Shown: positions 1-11,710 of the stretch, one piece after another | How the letters are laid out: the number at the start of each line of letters is the position of its first letter | How positions within the stretch are numbered: position 1 is the first letter of the stretch | Assembly: GCF_027595985.1 (NCBI RefSeq) | Contig: NC_073304.1 | Coordinates: forward strand, 45,071,637-45,135,636 | DNA length: 64,000 bases | From: Sorex araneus | Lineage: Eukaryota; Chordata; Mammalia; Eulipotyphla; Soricidae | Direction: 5' to 3' | The notes under the pieces: model-generated | Told to the model about the DNA's origin: nothing | Seen by the model: the letters and a program-made list of their open reading frames with translations, nothing else | Databases searched by the model: none | Program-made: the position numbers and the translations under genes

Positions 1-39
1 ACTTAGCTCCTAGTCTAAGAACACAAATACACTAATTTG

Positions 40-207
40 AAAAGATATAGATAGACATATGTTCATTGTGGCACTATTTACAGTAACCATGATCTGGAAA
101 CAACCCAAATGTACAGCAACAGATGAGTGGATAAAGAAAGAAACTGTGACACACACACACACACACACATATATATGTATATATATGTGTATATATATAC
201 ACACACA
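40..207 (+). repeat. L1 fragment ending in (CA)n(TA)n
   Basis: Positions 60-145 resemble the ORF2/3' junction of mammalian L1 in sense orientation (TTCATTGTGGCACTATTTACAG, then AACAACCCAAATG and GATGAGTGGATAAAGAAAG). The L1 breaks off at a CA array (149-168) followed by TA/TG repeats. Confidence 0.75.
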
Positions 208-229
208 TTTGAAAGCATGTATTTTCTTT

Positions 230-1790
230 TTTTTTAATTTTGTCTATTCTTTTTTTAAAAAAAATAGTTTATTTTAATTGAATCACCATGAGATACAATT
301 ACAAGCTTTCATGTTTGAGTTACAATCATACAATGATCAAACACCCATCCCTCTGCCGGTGCACATTCCCCACCACCAATATCCCTAGTATACTCCCCTT
401 TCCCACCCTCCACCTGCCTCCTACCCCCATACCCTCCCTCTACTTTTGGGCATTATGGTTTGCAATACAGATACTGAAAGGTTATCATGTTTGGTCCTTT
501 ATATACTTTCAGCACACCATCTCCCATCCCAAACGATCCCTCCAACCATCATTGTCTTAGTGATCCCTTCTCTATTTCAGCTTCTTTCTCCCACAGCTCA
601 TTAGACAGGCTTCCAAGTAAGGGGCAATATTCCTGGCTCTTGTGTCTACTGTCCTTGGGTGTAAGTCTCATATTATATTATTTTACATCCAACAGATGAG
701 TGCAGTCTTTCTATGTCTGTCCCTCTCTTTCTGACTACTCACTTCACTTAGCATGATACTCTCCATGCTAATCCACTTATAAGCAATTTCATGACTTCAT
801 CTCTCCTAACATAATAATACTGCATAGAATTCCACTGCGCAGATGTACCAGAGTTTCTTTAGCCAGTCATCTGTTCTCCGTCCCTTGGGTTGTTTCCAGA
901 TTTTGGCTATTGTGAACAGTGCTGAATGAACATACAGGCGCAGATGTCATTTATACTGTGTTTTTTGCACCCTCAGGATATATTCCCAGAAATTGTATTG
1001 CGGGGTCATGTGGAAGCTCAATTTCTAATTTTTTTGAAGCAATGTCCATTTTGTTTTTCCAGAAAGACTGGGCCAGTCGGCATTCCCACCAACAGTGAGA
1101 GAGTGTCCTTTTCTCCCGCATACACACCAGCACTGGTTGCTTTTGTTCTTTTGAATGTGTGCCAGTCTCTGTGGTGTGAGATGATATCTCATCGTTGTTT
1201 TGATTTGCAACTCTCTGATGATTATCAATGTGAAGCATTTTTTCATGTGCCTTTTGGCCACTTGCATTTCTTTTTTGAGAAAGCTTCTGTTCATTTCTTC
1301 TCCCCCATTTTTTGGATGGAATTGGAGGTTTTTATCTTGTACAAGAAATACAAGACTTTCTCCTCGTGTCTTGTATATCCTGGCTATTAATCACTTATCA
1401 GATGAGTATTGGGTAAATATTCTTTCCCATTCAGTGGGTTCTCTCTGGTCCCTGTTTGTTTGGGTTCTCTCTGGTGCCTGTTTGTTTGAGGTACAGAAGC
1501 TTCTTAGTTTAATATCGTCCCATTTGTTTATGTTTGTTTCCACTTGCTTGGTCAGTGCTGTTTCATCCTTAAAGATGCTTTTAGCTTCAGTGTCATGGAG
1601 GGTTCTGCCTACATGTGAGTGTGGCATGTTCCTCAATGTACCTTATGGATTCATATCTGATATTGAGTTCTTTAATCCACTTTGATCTGACTTTTGTGCC
1701 AGGCATTAGACAGAGGTCAGAGTTCATTTTTCTGCAGGTAGCTATCCAGGAAATCTTGCGTTTTCAACAACTTGTATAGAACCTTTTTAA
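230..1790 (-). mobile_element. 5'-truncated L1, 3' part of ORF2 plus 3' UTR
   Basis: Read on the minus strand, the element ends in a CTCATGGTGATTCAATTAAAA-type tail near 270. Its 3' UTR fills about 272-700, and the last part of ORF2 covers about 840-1750. The latter has antisense landmarks such as TCCCACCAACAGTG at 1084-1097 and GTGTGAGATGATATCTCATCG at about 1174. No open frame of useful length remains, so it is a dead copy. It is the longest L1 in the window and shows that the many short 3'-end repeats elsewhere belong to the same L1 lineage. Confidence 0.9.
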
Positions 1791-1808
1791 AAAGAAAAGC
1801 ACTGTCTT

Positions 1809-1990
1809 TTTTTTTTTTGCTTTTTTTCTTTTTGGGTCACACCCAGCAATGCACAGGGGTCGCTCCTGGCTCTGTACTCAGGAATTACCCCTGGCGGTGC
1901 TCAGGGGACCATATGGGATGCTGGAAATTGAACCCAGGTCAGCCACATGCAAGACACACGCCCTACCCACTGTGCTATCACTACAGCCCC
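1809..1990 (-). mobile_element. Shrew tRNA-headed SINE with 12-bp target-site duplication
   Basis: A full SINE in minus orientation (body TTTTTGGGTCACACCCAGCA on plus, tRNA-like B-box region near 1928-1945, head at the right end). It is flanked by AAGCACTGTCTT at 1797-1808 and 1991-2002. It inserted beside the 5' end of the 230-1790 L1. Confidence 0.93.
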
Positions 1991-2035
1991 AAGCACTGTC
2001 TTAATTTAATTAAATTTTACTTTATTTTGTTTTAT

Positions 2036-2222
2036 TTTCCCTCTCGGAGAGCCTGGCAAGCTATTGAGAGTATCTTGCCTGCACGGCAGAGCCTGGCAAG
2101 CTACCCGTGGTGTATTCGATATTCCAAAAACAGTAACAGCAAGTCTCACAATGGAGATGTTACTGGTGCCTGCTCCATCAAATTGATGAGCAATGGGATG
2201 ACAGTGACAGTGGCAGTGTTTT
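2036..2222 (+). mobile_element. Second shrew SINE type (SINE-B body), head missing
   Basis: Contains AGCCTGGCAAGCTACCCGTG, GATATTCCAAAAACAGTAAC and a (CAGTGA)-like tail. The same body occurs complete with a tRNA head at 7518-7768. This copy lacks the head. Confidence 0.85.
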
Positions 2223-2475
2223 ATTTGGGGGGCTTGTCCCAAGCAGTGCTTAGGAAACCTAGGGACTGCTGTGGGAATACTCAGCCAGTGAATCTGGAGG
2301 TTCAATGGCTGAGCCATTGGTAATGAGGTGCTGCTACCTAAGGGGTGTAGGGGTGGGGTGGCTCAGGGACACCCTGGTGATTCTTAAAGGGCCATGAATT
2401 ACTAGGAATTTAAACCAGGGCCTCCTGCATGCAAGAAATGTGTTTCGGCCACCTGAGCTATCCCCCAGACTCTTA
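2223..2475 (-). repeat. Old, longer SINE-related repeat
   Basis: Starts TTTGGGGGGCTTGTCCCAAGCAGTGCTTAGG and ends in a degenerate tRNA-like head (AGGGCCTCCTGCATGCAAG). Related copies lie at 41415, 56865 and 33960. It is strongly diverged. Confidence 0.6.
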
Positions 2476-2910
2476 GAGGGGGTCATGTGCAGTGAAATAA
2501 GTCAGGAGGAGAAAGGCAAATACTGGATAATCTCAGCCATAGGTGGTCTATAAAAAAAAAAGAACAAGGTAACAGACAATGGGCAATGAAAGTATGTTCT
2601 TAGACTCTGATGACAGGATTGAGGTTTCCAAGCTGAGGAAGGGATATAGGAAGGAGTGAAGTGGGGGAATAAGGGCGCCAAGGAGAAAGGCCAGAGGGAC
2701 AGTGATGGAGAGATATTGGCACTTTGGTGGTGTGTGTGGTATAGTAACATTGTAACCCCTAAACATCAGTACAGACACTGCTGCAAATCATGTTAGCTCA
2801 AATATAGTAATTTAAAAAATCAAGGTGAAACCCTGAGTCCAGAGAAACAATAATCTATGACTTCCTTTAGCTTGGGGGCATGAAATTTTTTCAGCTTAAA
2901 TGTCTATTTT
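2476..2910. other. Intergenic sequence
   Basis: Positions 2480-2800 resemble a diverged L1 3' end in plus orientation (GTGCAGTGAAATAAGTCAGGAG near 2490 and CATTGTAACCCCTAAACATC near 2747). Nothing else is recognised. Confidence 0.5.
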
Positions 2911-2911
2911 T

Positions 2912-3056
2912 TATGTGTGTGCTTGTGTGTGTGTATGTGTTTATGTGTGCATATGTCTGTGTGTCTATGTATGTCAGTGTCTATGTGTGTCTATACATGT
3001 GTATATTCTCATCTATGTGTATATGTTTCTGTATGTATATGTGTATATATATGTGT
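2912..3056 (+). repeat. Degenerate (TG)n/(TATG)n array
   Basis: A long run of TG, TATG and TCTG words, open in all three forward frames only because it has few stop-forming words. Confidence 0.9.
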
Positions 3057-3830
3057 ACACCCAATATCAAATCTGGAGGGTTGTAAGGTATTAATTTTTT
3101 ATGGTTTGTATTAAACTTCAACTGAAAAAAGTTTGTATAAATATATTTTTTTCCAGTGGTGTTATTCCTAAAAACTTTTCTAATTTATCATTGAGCTGGT
3201 TGGGGCTCAGGGAGGATGAGATGACTTGGCACCACTGGCTCTGGGTTAAAGTGCCAAGGCCCCTATCTTGACTGTCCACTTGTTGATCTGTGTTAACCAA
3301 TGGGTACAGGGCATTTGATCAACTCTGGCTCACCATTACAGCTGGTTAATCTTTCCCAGGTCCTCTGTAAACTCTGAACCCACCCCTTTTGGATTAGAAT
3401 CAAATTTTTGACCGTGTGTGCAATCAGCTTTGCTCTTTGAACCCCAAAATGCTGTGAAAGTAACTTTAAGATATGAGTGTCAGTTTGCCACCTGGAGTCC
3501 CATAGCTCACAGACTTAAGGATTCACATTGCTTCCAACAATTTGCTCATGAAGCTGATAGTACATGTACTCAGCACAGCATCCAAACAGCACGAAAGAAT
3601 AGGAGAAGAACTTGCTTTCTTCTCTTCCCAGTGAGCCAAGCAAGTGCTAGTAACAGCGATATTTTTTGGTAACATGTTACTTTTTAGTGAAAAAAACAAA
3701 CAAACAAACAAAAAAAACCCCAAAGATCTCTCTGCTCATCTTGGCTGTGTGCTTCCTGATGGTGACTATTTAACTCTAACGTGGTGAGTGGTTTCTATAA
3801 TAACGATCAGAATGCTAGCTCCATTATAAT
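3057..3830. other. Unique intergenic sequence
   Basis: No gene, RNA or clear repeat recognised apart from an AAAC run near 3694-3715. Confidence 0.5.
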
Positions 3831-3836
3831 TATTTC

Positions 3837-3922
3837 AGGTGGTGATAATTTTGTTTTGTTTTCTGAGGCCCACCAATGCTCAATGATCAGCACTCTAACA
3901 GATGTACTATCTCTCCAGCCCC
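3837..3922 (-). repeat. Internally deleted SINE remnant
   Basis: Keeps the body start (CCCACCAATGCTCA) and the head end (TGTACTATCTCTCCAGCCCC); the middle is lost. Confidence 0.65.
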
Positions 3923-4295
3923 TTGAGTGCTCTTTTAAAGTCACTTTTAGACACTTTTATTGAAAAATTTATAGCAAGAACATTTGCCGAAAAAAAAAGT
4001 TTCAGTTTTACAAGAACTTTGGCCACCTTAGGAAAAGAAAAGTATATCTTTCTAGTTGAGAGTCTAGACCAAAATCTCTTTTTAAATACTAGTTTTCTTT
4101 CATTTTTTTGAATAGGTGATTAATTCATTTGCATGAAATTAGAAATAAAAAAAAATACCTATCATACAGTGTAAGTCTTGATCAGTCCCAGCCACCCATG
4201 CCTCTCTACAATGTGTTTTCACTGCCTTTTCTCAAAACATGTAAGGAATATCCAAGAAATTTCCCATACACACTCAAAATTAGGTATATGTATTT
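3923..4295. other. Unique AT-rich intergenic sequence
   Basis: Nothing recognised. Confidence 0.4.
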
Positions 4296-4297
4296 GT

Positions 4298-4472
4298 GGC
4301 TAGACCTATAGTCCAGCAGGCAGGGCACTTGCCTTGCACACAGACAACCCGGATTTGATCCCCAGCATTTCGTATGGTCCCCTAAGCACTGCCAGGAGTA
4401 ATTCCTGAGTAAGTTAAGTCCCCTAAGCAGAGCCAGGAGTAAACCTGAGGTGTGTTCTACCCCCTAATTAGT
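4298..4472 (+). mobile_element. Shrew SINE
   Basis: Diverged head (TAGTCCAGCAGGCAGGGCAC), B box GGATTTGATCCCC and body CACTGCCAGGAGTAATTCCT; the tail is degenerate. Part of the body (CCCTAAGCA...CAGGAGTAA) is repeated twice. Confidence 0.85.
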
Positions 4473-5200
4473 CATATATATTATATGCCATATATATGTG
4501 TACACCCAATATCAAAACTACTTGCTTACTTAAATTGGAATCTTGAACATATATACTCATCAGAATCTCTTGGAGAACTTTGATAATGTTCTCCAACACC
4601 TTTACCCTATAATGACCTATTAAGAATTTGTAATCGTATTTTGAAAAACTAGTTGTTCTTAGTTATTCTGAATTTTCTTGTTTATCCCCGCAACTGAGAG
4701 CCACTAGCTGACATTACAACCATTTAGACCCATGGAACCCATTGGGTCCCTGGTCCCAAGTTCAGATGACTGGAGAAGACAGCCATGTGGATCAATCTGT
4801 AAGGGTAATTTCCACACCCCCTAGGAAAAGCAACTATGGTCACTAAAGGTAAGTTGTCCCTTACAAGGCTCTGTCTCTAGACAATATAATCAGTGTTGCA
4901 ATTACTTTTGTATACCTGCCTTAGTTTTCTGGTCTGAATTTTCCAAACTCCCCTGCCCTTAACTTTTACAGTTGCTTACCATAAAAAACTTACAAAATAT
5001 AGTATAAAGGAGAGTAGTTATCCACAATTGCACAGCACTCACAGATAGCTGCTATTGACATTTGTTTTATTTTCTATTTAAATTGTGCAAGTAACATACA
5101 CGTGTTTCTGAAGTATTTAAAACAAATATATATGTTATATAATTTCATCTGTATCAATATTCTGATAAAAATAATTAACTGCACGGTAAAGGCTAAGGAA

Positions 5201-5239
<39 letters not shown>

Positions 5240-5465
5240 CTACCCAATAAAAATCTGCTTATTTATTGTCAATCTCATTAAGTATTGAGCTTTTCCAAGA
5301 TTTCTCAAATTTTATTTTAGAGAACATTATACTTTGATATATGTTGAGTCTTTGTCCTCTTCTACTCCAAAACAGTCTATAATAGTGTATTATAAAATGC
5401 AGAGAACTTATATATTGGTGTGACCTCTTAATATTTTTTATTGTTATTATTTTTTATTGTGAGGA
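4473..5465. other. AT-rich intergenic sequence
   Basis: Around 5030-5110 (GATAGCTGCTATTGACATTTG) there is a weak likeness to old L1M 3' sequence. A CA microsatellite lies at 5203-5234. No gene seen. Confidence 0.45.
5203..5234 (+). repeat. (AC)16 microsatellite
   Basis: Uninterrupted AC dinucleotides. Confidence 0.97.
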
Positions 5466-5652
5466 CTGTTCTATTTTATTTACTTTGGGGGCAGGTCAGG
5501 GGAATGTGTTTGACCTGACAGTGCTCAGGGGCATTCCTCGCTCTGCTCAGGAATGCCCCCTGGTGGTGCTCAGGGCATCATATGTGGTGCAGGAGAAGGA
5601 AGCTGGGTGAGTTCTGGGCAAGGCTAATCCTTGTACTCTCTTTCCAGCCCTC
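5466..5652 (-). mobile_element. Shrew SINE, diverged
   Basis: Body words GACAGTGCTCAGGGGC and CCTGGTGGTGCTCAGGGCATC are clear; the head is degraded. Confidence 0.8.
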
Positions 5653-6650
5653 GCTACACTTTTAATCTTACTTATTATGCTTTTCACATTCCGAATCTCT
5701 TACTTTATTATTTAAAGCTTCCATTTATACCTTCCATTTATTGGTTTTAGTTCTGTGCTCATCGATTTGTTTTTTTGAGTTTTGTTCTATCTTTTAGATG
5801 AACTTTTCTGAGTCCCCTATAATCTGAGTTTTCCACCTCCTACCTACCTTTTTGAGATTCTTTGTTATAGCGATTTTCAAATCTCTGACAAGAAGAGAAG
5901 CCTTCTGCATTTCGGAGGTAGAGTTCTGGAGAGTTGTACTGTCTTTATGATATCATATTCCCTTGAGGTTTTAGGTTGCCATGTGTTATATTAATTTTAC
6001 TTTTCTAGCAGGTGGTGTTATGTTTGATTAGGTTTTACTTAATTTTTTTAAAAGCCTTTGCTGGTTTCCTTGGGTACTGAGGCTTGTATCGGTTATTACT
6101 GGGTCAGTAGGGAGAAGGGGCATACAGGTGTCCAATTGTTGCTGAGAATGTGCTGGAAGAGAAGTTGTTTTACATTTTTTGCACATTTCTCTACTCTGGG
6201 GCCTCAGATCTGCAGCTGGACAGTCTGTCTACTGCCTGTGCACAGCATGTCAACAACCAGCCAAAGAGAAAACGTGGCCCAGACAATTTCTCTGCTGTCC
6301 CCTTGCTTGTTCAGGTTGTGTCACACACTCTCTGGTCCCCATTGGGCTTCCTCTGGCCAAGGGTATATAACTCCATACTGCTTCTGCTCTGTCCTGCCCA
6401 GGGTTGCTGACTAGGCCAGCTGAGCTGCCCCGTGTGCTCTTTCCAGCATGCAGCTCCAGGTGTCTTTCTCCAGAGAAGGGTGATCTCCTCAGGGGCCTCT
6501 TTGCTGCCATCTTTGTTAGTCTCTGAGGTGCAGGGGGGTACCTTAGGACTTTCTCAGTGCCCAGTTCACTTTGGTTAATTATCGCCATCTTCACTCCTTA
6601 AGTAGCTAACATTACTATTTTTTTTGTTGCTGTTATTGGTGGTTTTTAAA
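5653..6650. other. Unique intergenic sequence
   Basis: No gene recognised. Three overlapping open frames at 6058-6414 lack family likeness and codon structure. Confidence 0.4.
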
Positions 6651-6652
6651 TT

Positions 6653-6828
6653 TTTGTTTTGTTTTGTTTGGGGGCCACACCCAGTGGTGCTCAGAGCTTA
6701 TTTCTGGCTTTGTGATCAAGGCTCACTTCTGATGGGCTTAGGAGACCATATAGGATGCTGGGAATCAAACCCAGGTGGGTTGCTTGCAAGACGAGTACCC
6801 TACCTGCTGCACTATCGCTCCAGCCCCA
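6653..6828 (-). mobile_element. Shrew SINE (first of three in a row)
   Basis: GGGGCCACACCCAGTGGTGC body and a head ending CTGCACTATCGCTCCAGCCCC, all in minus orientation. Confidence 0.92.
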
Positions 6829-6849
6829 TAATTTAAAAATATTTTATTT

Positions 6850-7027
6850 TATTTATTTTTGCCTTGGCAACCATACCCAGTGGAGCTCAGGGCTTACTGC
6901 TGGTTCAGTGCCCAAGGAATCACTCCTGCTGGGCCTCAGAGAGATCATATATATGGTGCTGGGGACTGAACCTAGGTCAGCCACATGCAAGGCAAGTGCT
7001 CAACCTTCTGTACTACTTCTCAGGCCC
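6850..7027 (-). mobile_element. Shrew SINE (second of three)
   Basis: Body CAACCATACCCAGTGGAGCTC and head CTGTACTACTTCTCAGGCCCC; older than its left neighbour by number of changes. Confidence 0.87.
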
Positions 7028-7131
7028 CAGTGCTGGTTTTTAAAATAGGGACCACTCTTGACTATTTGGCATGGTCTTCTACATACAAGCATGTGCTCTG
7101 CCACTTGAACTATGTCTCTGGCCCATAGTTA

Positions 7132-7290
7132 ATTTTTTTTTAATTGGGCCACACCTGACAGTGCTCATAGCTTATTTCTGGTTTTACGTTCAGGGATCAC
7201 TCCTGGCAGGGTTTTGGAGACCAGATGTGGTGCCGGGTATCCAACCCAAGTCAGCTGCATCCTACCTGCTATACTTCTCTCCAGACCCAT
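7132..7290 (-). mobile_element. Shrew SINE (third of three)
   Basis: TTGGGCCACACCTGACAGTGC body and CTATACTTCTCTCCAGACCC head, same orientation as the two before it. Confidence 0.85.
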
Positions 7291-7517
7291 AGTTAATGTT
7301 TTTTTCTTTTTATAATGTAGAAGCACTGCTATTTATTCAGCTATTGATTAAGCTGATTGAATTGGACATCCACATTACTTTTTTGGGTGATGTAAGCTTT
7401 GGTATATGTATCTGAAAGTATGTATATATGCATATATATGTATATATATTTTCCCCTATGATTTGTTGCCTACTATCTGAACTCCATCAATTGTGGTGTG
7501 GTAATTATGGAGGATGG

Positions 7518-7768
7518 GTCACTGTCACTGTCACTGTCATCCTGTTGCTCATCGATTTGCTTAAGCGGGCACCAGTAACGTCTTCATCATGAGACTTGTT
7601 GTTACTGTTTTTGGCATATCGAATACGCCACGGGTAGCTTGCCAGGCTCTGCCATGCGGGCGGGATACACTCGGTAGCTTACCGGACTCTCCAAGAGGGG
7701 CAGAGGAATCGAACCTGTGTCTCTTGCGTGCAAGGCAAAAGCCCTACCTGCTGCTCTATTGCTCCACT
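7518..7768 (-). mobile_element. Second shrew SINE type, full length with tRNA-like head
   Basis: Read on minus: a tRNA-like head (GAGCAATAGAGCAGCAGGTA, B box GGTTCGATTCC at about 7710), then a body unlike the main SINE (GGCAAGCTACCCGTGGCGTA), ending in a TGACAG repeat tail. The most complete copy of this type in the window. Confidence 0.9.
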
Positions 7769-7899
7769 TAATTTACAAAGCAAATCTAACATATAGCAAA
7801 ACCATCATACAAAATGATAACCATGACCTTAACATTAAAACAATACACTCAGATACACTCAGTATTTCTCAGAATTCCCCAGTTTTACTTATAGATCTC

Positions 7900-7902
<3 letters not shown>

Positions 7903-7930
<28 letters not shown>
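7903..7930 (+). repeat. (GT)14 microsatellite
   Basis: Uninterrupted GT units, with a GAGTGTGTG extension. Confidence 0.95.
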
Positions 7931-7933
<3 letters not shown>

Positions 7934-8084
7934 TGTGTGTTTCTGAGCTTTTAATACAATTTTGATATTTCAGTTGGTTAGCATATTAGTATATCTAGGG
8001 TTATAGTCAAGAGATTGAACCATTTCAAGCCCAAAGGTTCCACCATATTGCCTTACTATGACCACATGCTGTACTTTGTACATT

Positions 8085-8172
8085 TTAAATTTTTTTTCTG
8101 CAGTGCAGGGAATTGAATCTAGGTCCTCACATGCAAGTCAAGGCACTGTACTACCGAGCCACATTCCTGATT
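8085..8172 (-). repeat. Partial SINE (head and part of body)
   Basis: AATTGAATCTAGGTCCTCAC and GCACTGTACTACCGAGCCAC mark a degenerate B box and head. Confidence 0.6.
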
Positions 8173-8189
8173 TCCTCTTCACGTTTTAG

Positions 8190-8335
8190 AAAGACTCTTG
8201 TAGGCAGTAGAGTGGGTAAGGGAATGCCTTTCATACGGTGCCAGTTTGATGCCTGGCACCGTATATAGTCCCCCACATACTGCCAGGAATACTGAACACA
8301 GAGCCCTGAGCACAGTGCAGTGTGGCCCCTAAGCT
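8190..8335 (+). mobile_element. Diverged shrew SINE
   Basis: GGCAGTAGAGTGGGTAAGGG head, CACATACTGCCAGGAATAC body and GCAGTGTGGCCCCTAAGC end. It contains a local inverted repeat (ACGGTGCCAG / CTGGCACCGT, 8235-8265). Confidence 0.75.
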
Positions 8336-9299
8336 AAAATAGATGGAAAGGTTTTTGATAATATTCCAAATTGCTTCCTGGCAAGGTAATACCAGGATGT
8401 TACCTAATAAATTTGAGGTAAAACTCAGTTTCTGTGAGTTAAAATGCAATGTATTAAATTAAGTGGACACTATTTTCCCTGTTCTGTTTTTACATCAGTC
8501 TTTTAGTATATTTATTTTCAAATTGGACCTCAAAGAGGATTGCTAATAGTCTCCTAAAGGATATGAGATGGATGTTTCTTCCATTTTTATGGTTGTCCAA
8601 TATTTGAAAACATTATTTTCAGCAAAAATCAAATCACTGAGGCTATGTAGTAAGTATACAGACTTGTAGCTCCGAACAATTCAGGTACTAACTGTAGAAA
8701 CAGTACTCATGGGGTTAAGGCAATAATTCTTTGCTTAATGGAATTTTCTGGCTCAGGTTGACCAGAGAACTTGCTAACATTATTTCTAAAAAGACTTTTG
8801 ATCAGTAAGGGATACTTACCTCTTCTCAGTATAGCTTAATAAAAATAAATTAATTTTTTTCAATTTAAGAGGACATCTTCAGGCCGAAGTAGTTTTCTTC
8901 TCCAAGAAATGAGCAAGTTCTCTTTGTTGCAGATCTGAGCATTCTGTTCCTCAGAGCTTGCTTGTGTCATGTCATACTGAGTCCTTTCGTGGGGTCAGAA
9001 TTCTTATTGGAATGTAGCATGGATCTCCCTTTTATTCTAAGCCATCATTTCTGCTAAAAGCAGAGCATTACTGAATTGGGGTTGAGGAGGTTATAAACAG
9101 TTTAGGTAAAATTGGAACAGGGAGGATGTACACAGCAGAGTAGGAGGCAGAGTGATAGATGACAGTGATAGCATCTGACAAATATAGCATGAGGAGGTAC
9201 ATGAACAAGAAGCCATTCATCCCCCAATTAACCTGGGAAAGTTAACACACTGGGCTTAGAATATGCCCTTACTTAATGCTGCATAGTCATATGCATTTT
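8336..9299. other. Unique intergenic sequence
   Basis: AT-rich; no gene or clear repeat seen. Confidence 0.4.
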
Positions 9300-9547
9300 A
9301 TTTATTTACTTTCTTTTGCTTGGGAGTCACACCAGACAGTGCTCAGGGGCTAATGTTTAGTGGTAACCTTCAGAAAGAATTTATTTCTTAAATTTTTAAT
9401 GAATTTTTAAGAATTAAATCACTGTAAGTTACAAAGTTACAGAGATACTCATGACTGAGTTTTAGGCATTCCAACACCAATCCCTTCTCCACTGTCCCCT
9501 ACCCTCCACTAATGAACCCAATATCCCTTCTACCCTCCTTGGCCTGC
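9300..9547 (-). repeat. SINE scrap followed by an L1 3' UTR fragment
   Basis: 9318-9355 is the body start of a SINE (GGGAGTCACACCAGACAGTG). 9393-9547 is an antisense L1 3' end (TTAAATCACTGTAAGTTAC and CCAACACCAATCCCTTCTCC). Confidence 0.7.
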
Positions 9548-9626
9548 TCATATGCATTTTAGATGTAGAAACTATATTATGTTTAAGTGAATAAGATAAG
9601 ATTCTGAAAATTATATATATGTGTAA

Positions 9627-9647
9627 GTGTGTGTGTGTGTGTGTGTG
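9627..9647 (+). repeat. (GT)n microsatellite
   Basis: About ten GT units. Confidence 0.9.
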
Positions 9648-9659
9648 CACACATATACT

Positions 9660-10815
9660 TGCCATTTAAAAATAATAGAAAACATATCTTTTGGCCAACA
9701 ATTCTACTCTGAAGAATTTATCATATACATGTATTTGCATGCATGCACATGACATATCCTTGAGTATATACTATTCATCATCACATGGATTATAAGTTTT
9801 AAAGCTCTTGTTCATAAATCAGCTATAACCTAAAAAACAGATATATCGTATGAGGTTTGGTCACAATTTTTAGAATGCTTCCACTCAGAAGTAGATTAGA
9901 TTCAGATGGATCCACTGTCCACTTTTATCTCTTGGGCTCACACTGAACAAAGCTCAGAGGTTAGACAGGATATTTGCTTGGCTCTTGCAGAGAAAATCTT
10001 TCAAGGCATTCATTAGCATCTCTATTCTAAGAATAGTACTTGGGCCAGGAGATCTGATGTTCTTCTCTCTTGCTTTTAGAGGTTGGGGTTAGGAGATTTA
10101 GGAGGATTTGCTCTTTGGTTAAATATTCTGTAAGCAAAGTAAAAGAGGCATGGGGCACCTTTTCTCCTTTTCTTCTATTTTCCCTCAGGAGGAGAAGCAA
10201 AGAGTCCCATATTTTCTAATACAGAAGCCACATGAGCTAATACAACTTGGAAGAAAGGTCAGACCTAAGTTCCTGTAACTGAACAGGCTGTTTATTTTTA
10301 AAGTGACATCTGTATTTCATAAACTGTTTTATAGATGTGTAATTGCTCTCATAATTGACAATGTACTGGGTTTGGAGAAGCTTATTATTGGAGATATAGA
10401 ACTTCTGATATAATTGGGACACACAGTTTCCTTTCTAACACTGAAAAGGATGGAGCCAAAATGAGAGGAAATAAGTTAGAATATTACCATAAATAATATT
10501 TATCTTGTGAAAGATATTTATGTAGACATCACAAAGATATTGATTGTTACCGAGTTTAAACGGTGTGAGATATTCTCTATCTTGGGACAGAGATACATGA
10601 GTTTGATTCTCATCTTTGTGACACAGTTCAGATAGCATCAATATAGATTAATGGAAAAAAGAATCAAGCAAGTTTTTAGTGAAATAACCATAAGAAGGAG
10701 CAGTCAAATAACTTATAAGGAGTTCCTTAGTGGGGGAGAGGAAGTACCATTTGTTTGATTCATAAGTCTTCTGTCACTATTTGAAAGTTACACACCTATA
10801 CTATTAAAAATACAC
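9660..10815. other. Unique AT-rich intergenic sequence
   Basis: No gene or RNA recognised. A SINE-like scrap (GGGCTCACACTGAACAAAGC) sits near 9935. Confidence 0.4.
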
Positions 10816-10819
10816 ATTG

Positions 10820-11112
10820 GACAGGAACTGAGTGTTGAAAGTAGATAAAGGGATATACCTGATAACCTTTCAGTATCTATATTGCAAAGAATAATGCCCA
10901 AAAGGAGAGAGAGATAGAGAGAGAGCGGGAGAGAGAGAGAGAAGAAAAATACCTGTCATACAGATGGGGGGAGGTGTGGAGGGAGGAAAATTAAGGACAT
11001 TGGTGGTGGGAAGTGTACACTGGGGAAGGGATGAGTGTTGGAACATTATTTGACTAAAGCCCAATCATGAATAACATTGTAACTGTGTATCTCACTGTGA
11101 TTCAATTAAAAG
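10820..11112 (+). mobile_element. L1 3' UTR fragment
   Basis: Runs from CAGGAACTGAGTGTTGAAAG to GTGATTCAATTAAAAG, with a (GA)n purine tract at 10903-10945. Strongly 5'-truncated. Confidence 0.88.
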
Positions 11113-11207
11113 AATAACTTTTTAAAAAATACATTTATAATTTAATCTATGTATATGGAACCAAGAGAATAAAGATAAGTAGAAGATAAGTAGAGAATTC
11201 ATAAAGA

Positions 11208-11300
11208 TTATAAGATGAGCACTGGTGAACATTATATAACTGAAACCCAATCATGAACAACCTTGTAATTGTGTATCGCATTGTGATTTAATAAAAAATT
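11208..11300 (+). mobile_element. Very short L1 3' end
   Basis: Only the last 90 bp of the L1 3' UTR are present (GAGCACTGGTGAACATTATA to TGTGATTTAATAAAAAATTT). Confidence 0.85.
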
Positions 11301-11513
11301 TAAAACAATTAAAATATCTATGAATAAACTTTAAAAGCAAGTTATAAAAATTATTAGAAAATTTCTGAGTGTTATACCTAAAGTGATGTTTTAGTAAGAA
11401 AGGATAAAGCAAAGTATGTGAATTCTTGAATGAATGAAAGGAATCTGCACTCTATTAGCCTGGAATTTTACACCTTTATCTCTGGGTGATTTACGCATTT
11501 TCTGGTTGTCCTA

Positions 11514-11710
11514 GATCAGGGGCTGGCAAGCTTTTCCTTCAAAGGACCTGGTAGTACATGGGTTTTGGCTTTGTAGGTTATTTGGTTTCTGCTATAACTA
11601 CTCGACTTTGCCATTGACAAGGGAAAGCCTCTAACTGGGATGTGAACGAGTAAGGCTGGATTCGCACAGGGCTTTATGGACACTGACACTTGACTTCCAT
11701 GTAATCTTTA
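11514..11710 (+). mobile_element. hAT-Charlie-type DNA transposon relic
   Basis: Begins TCAGGGGCTGGCAAGCTTTT and continues with TCAAAGGACCTGGTAGTAC and ACTACTCGACTTTGCCATTG, which resembles a non-autonomous placental hAT element whose consensus starts CAGGGGTCGGCAAACTTTTT. The subfamily name is uncertain and the far terminal inverted repeat is not clear. Confidence 0.7.

Noticed and set aside
1772-2323. 183-residue open frame on plus
   Set aside because: It is the translation of two SINEs and their junction.
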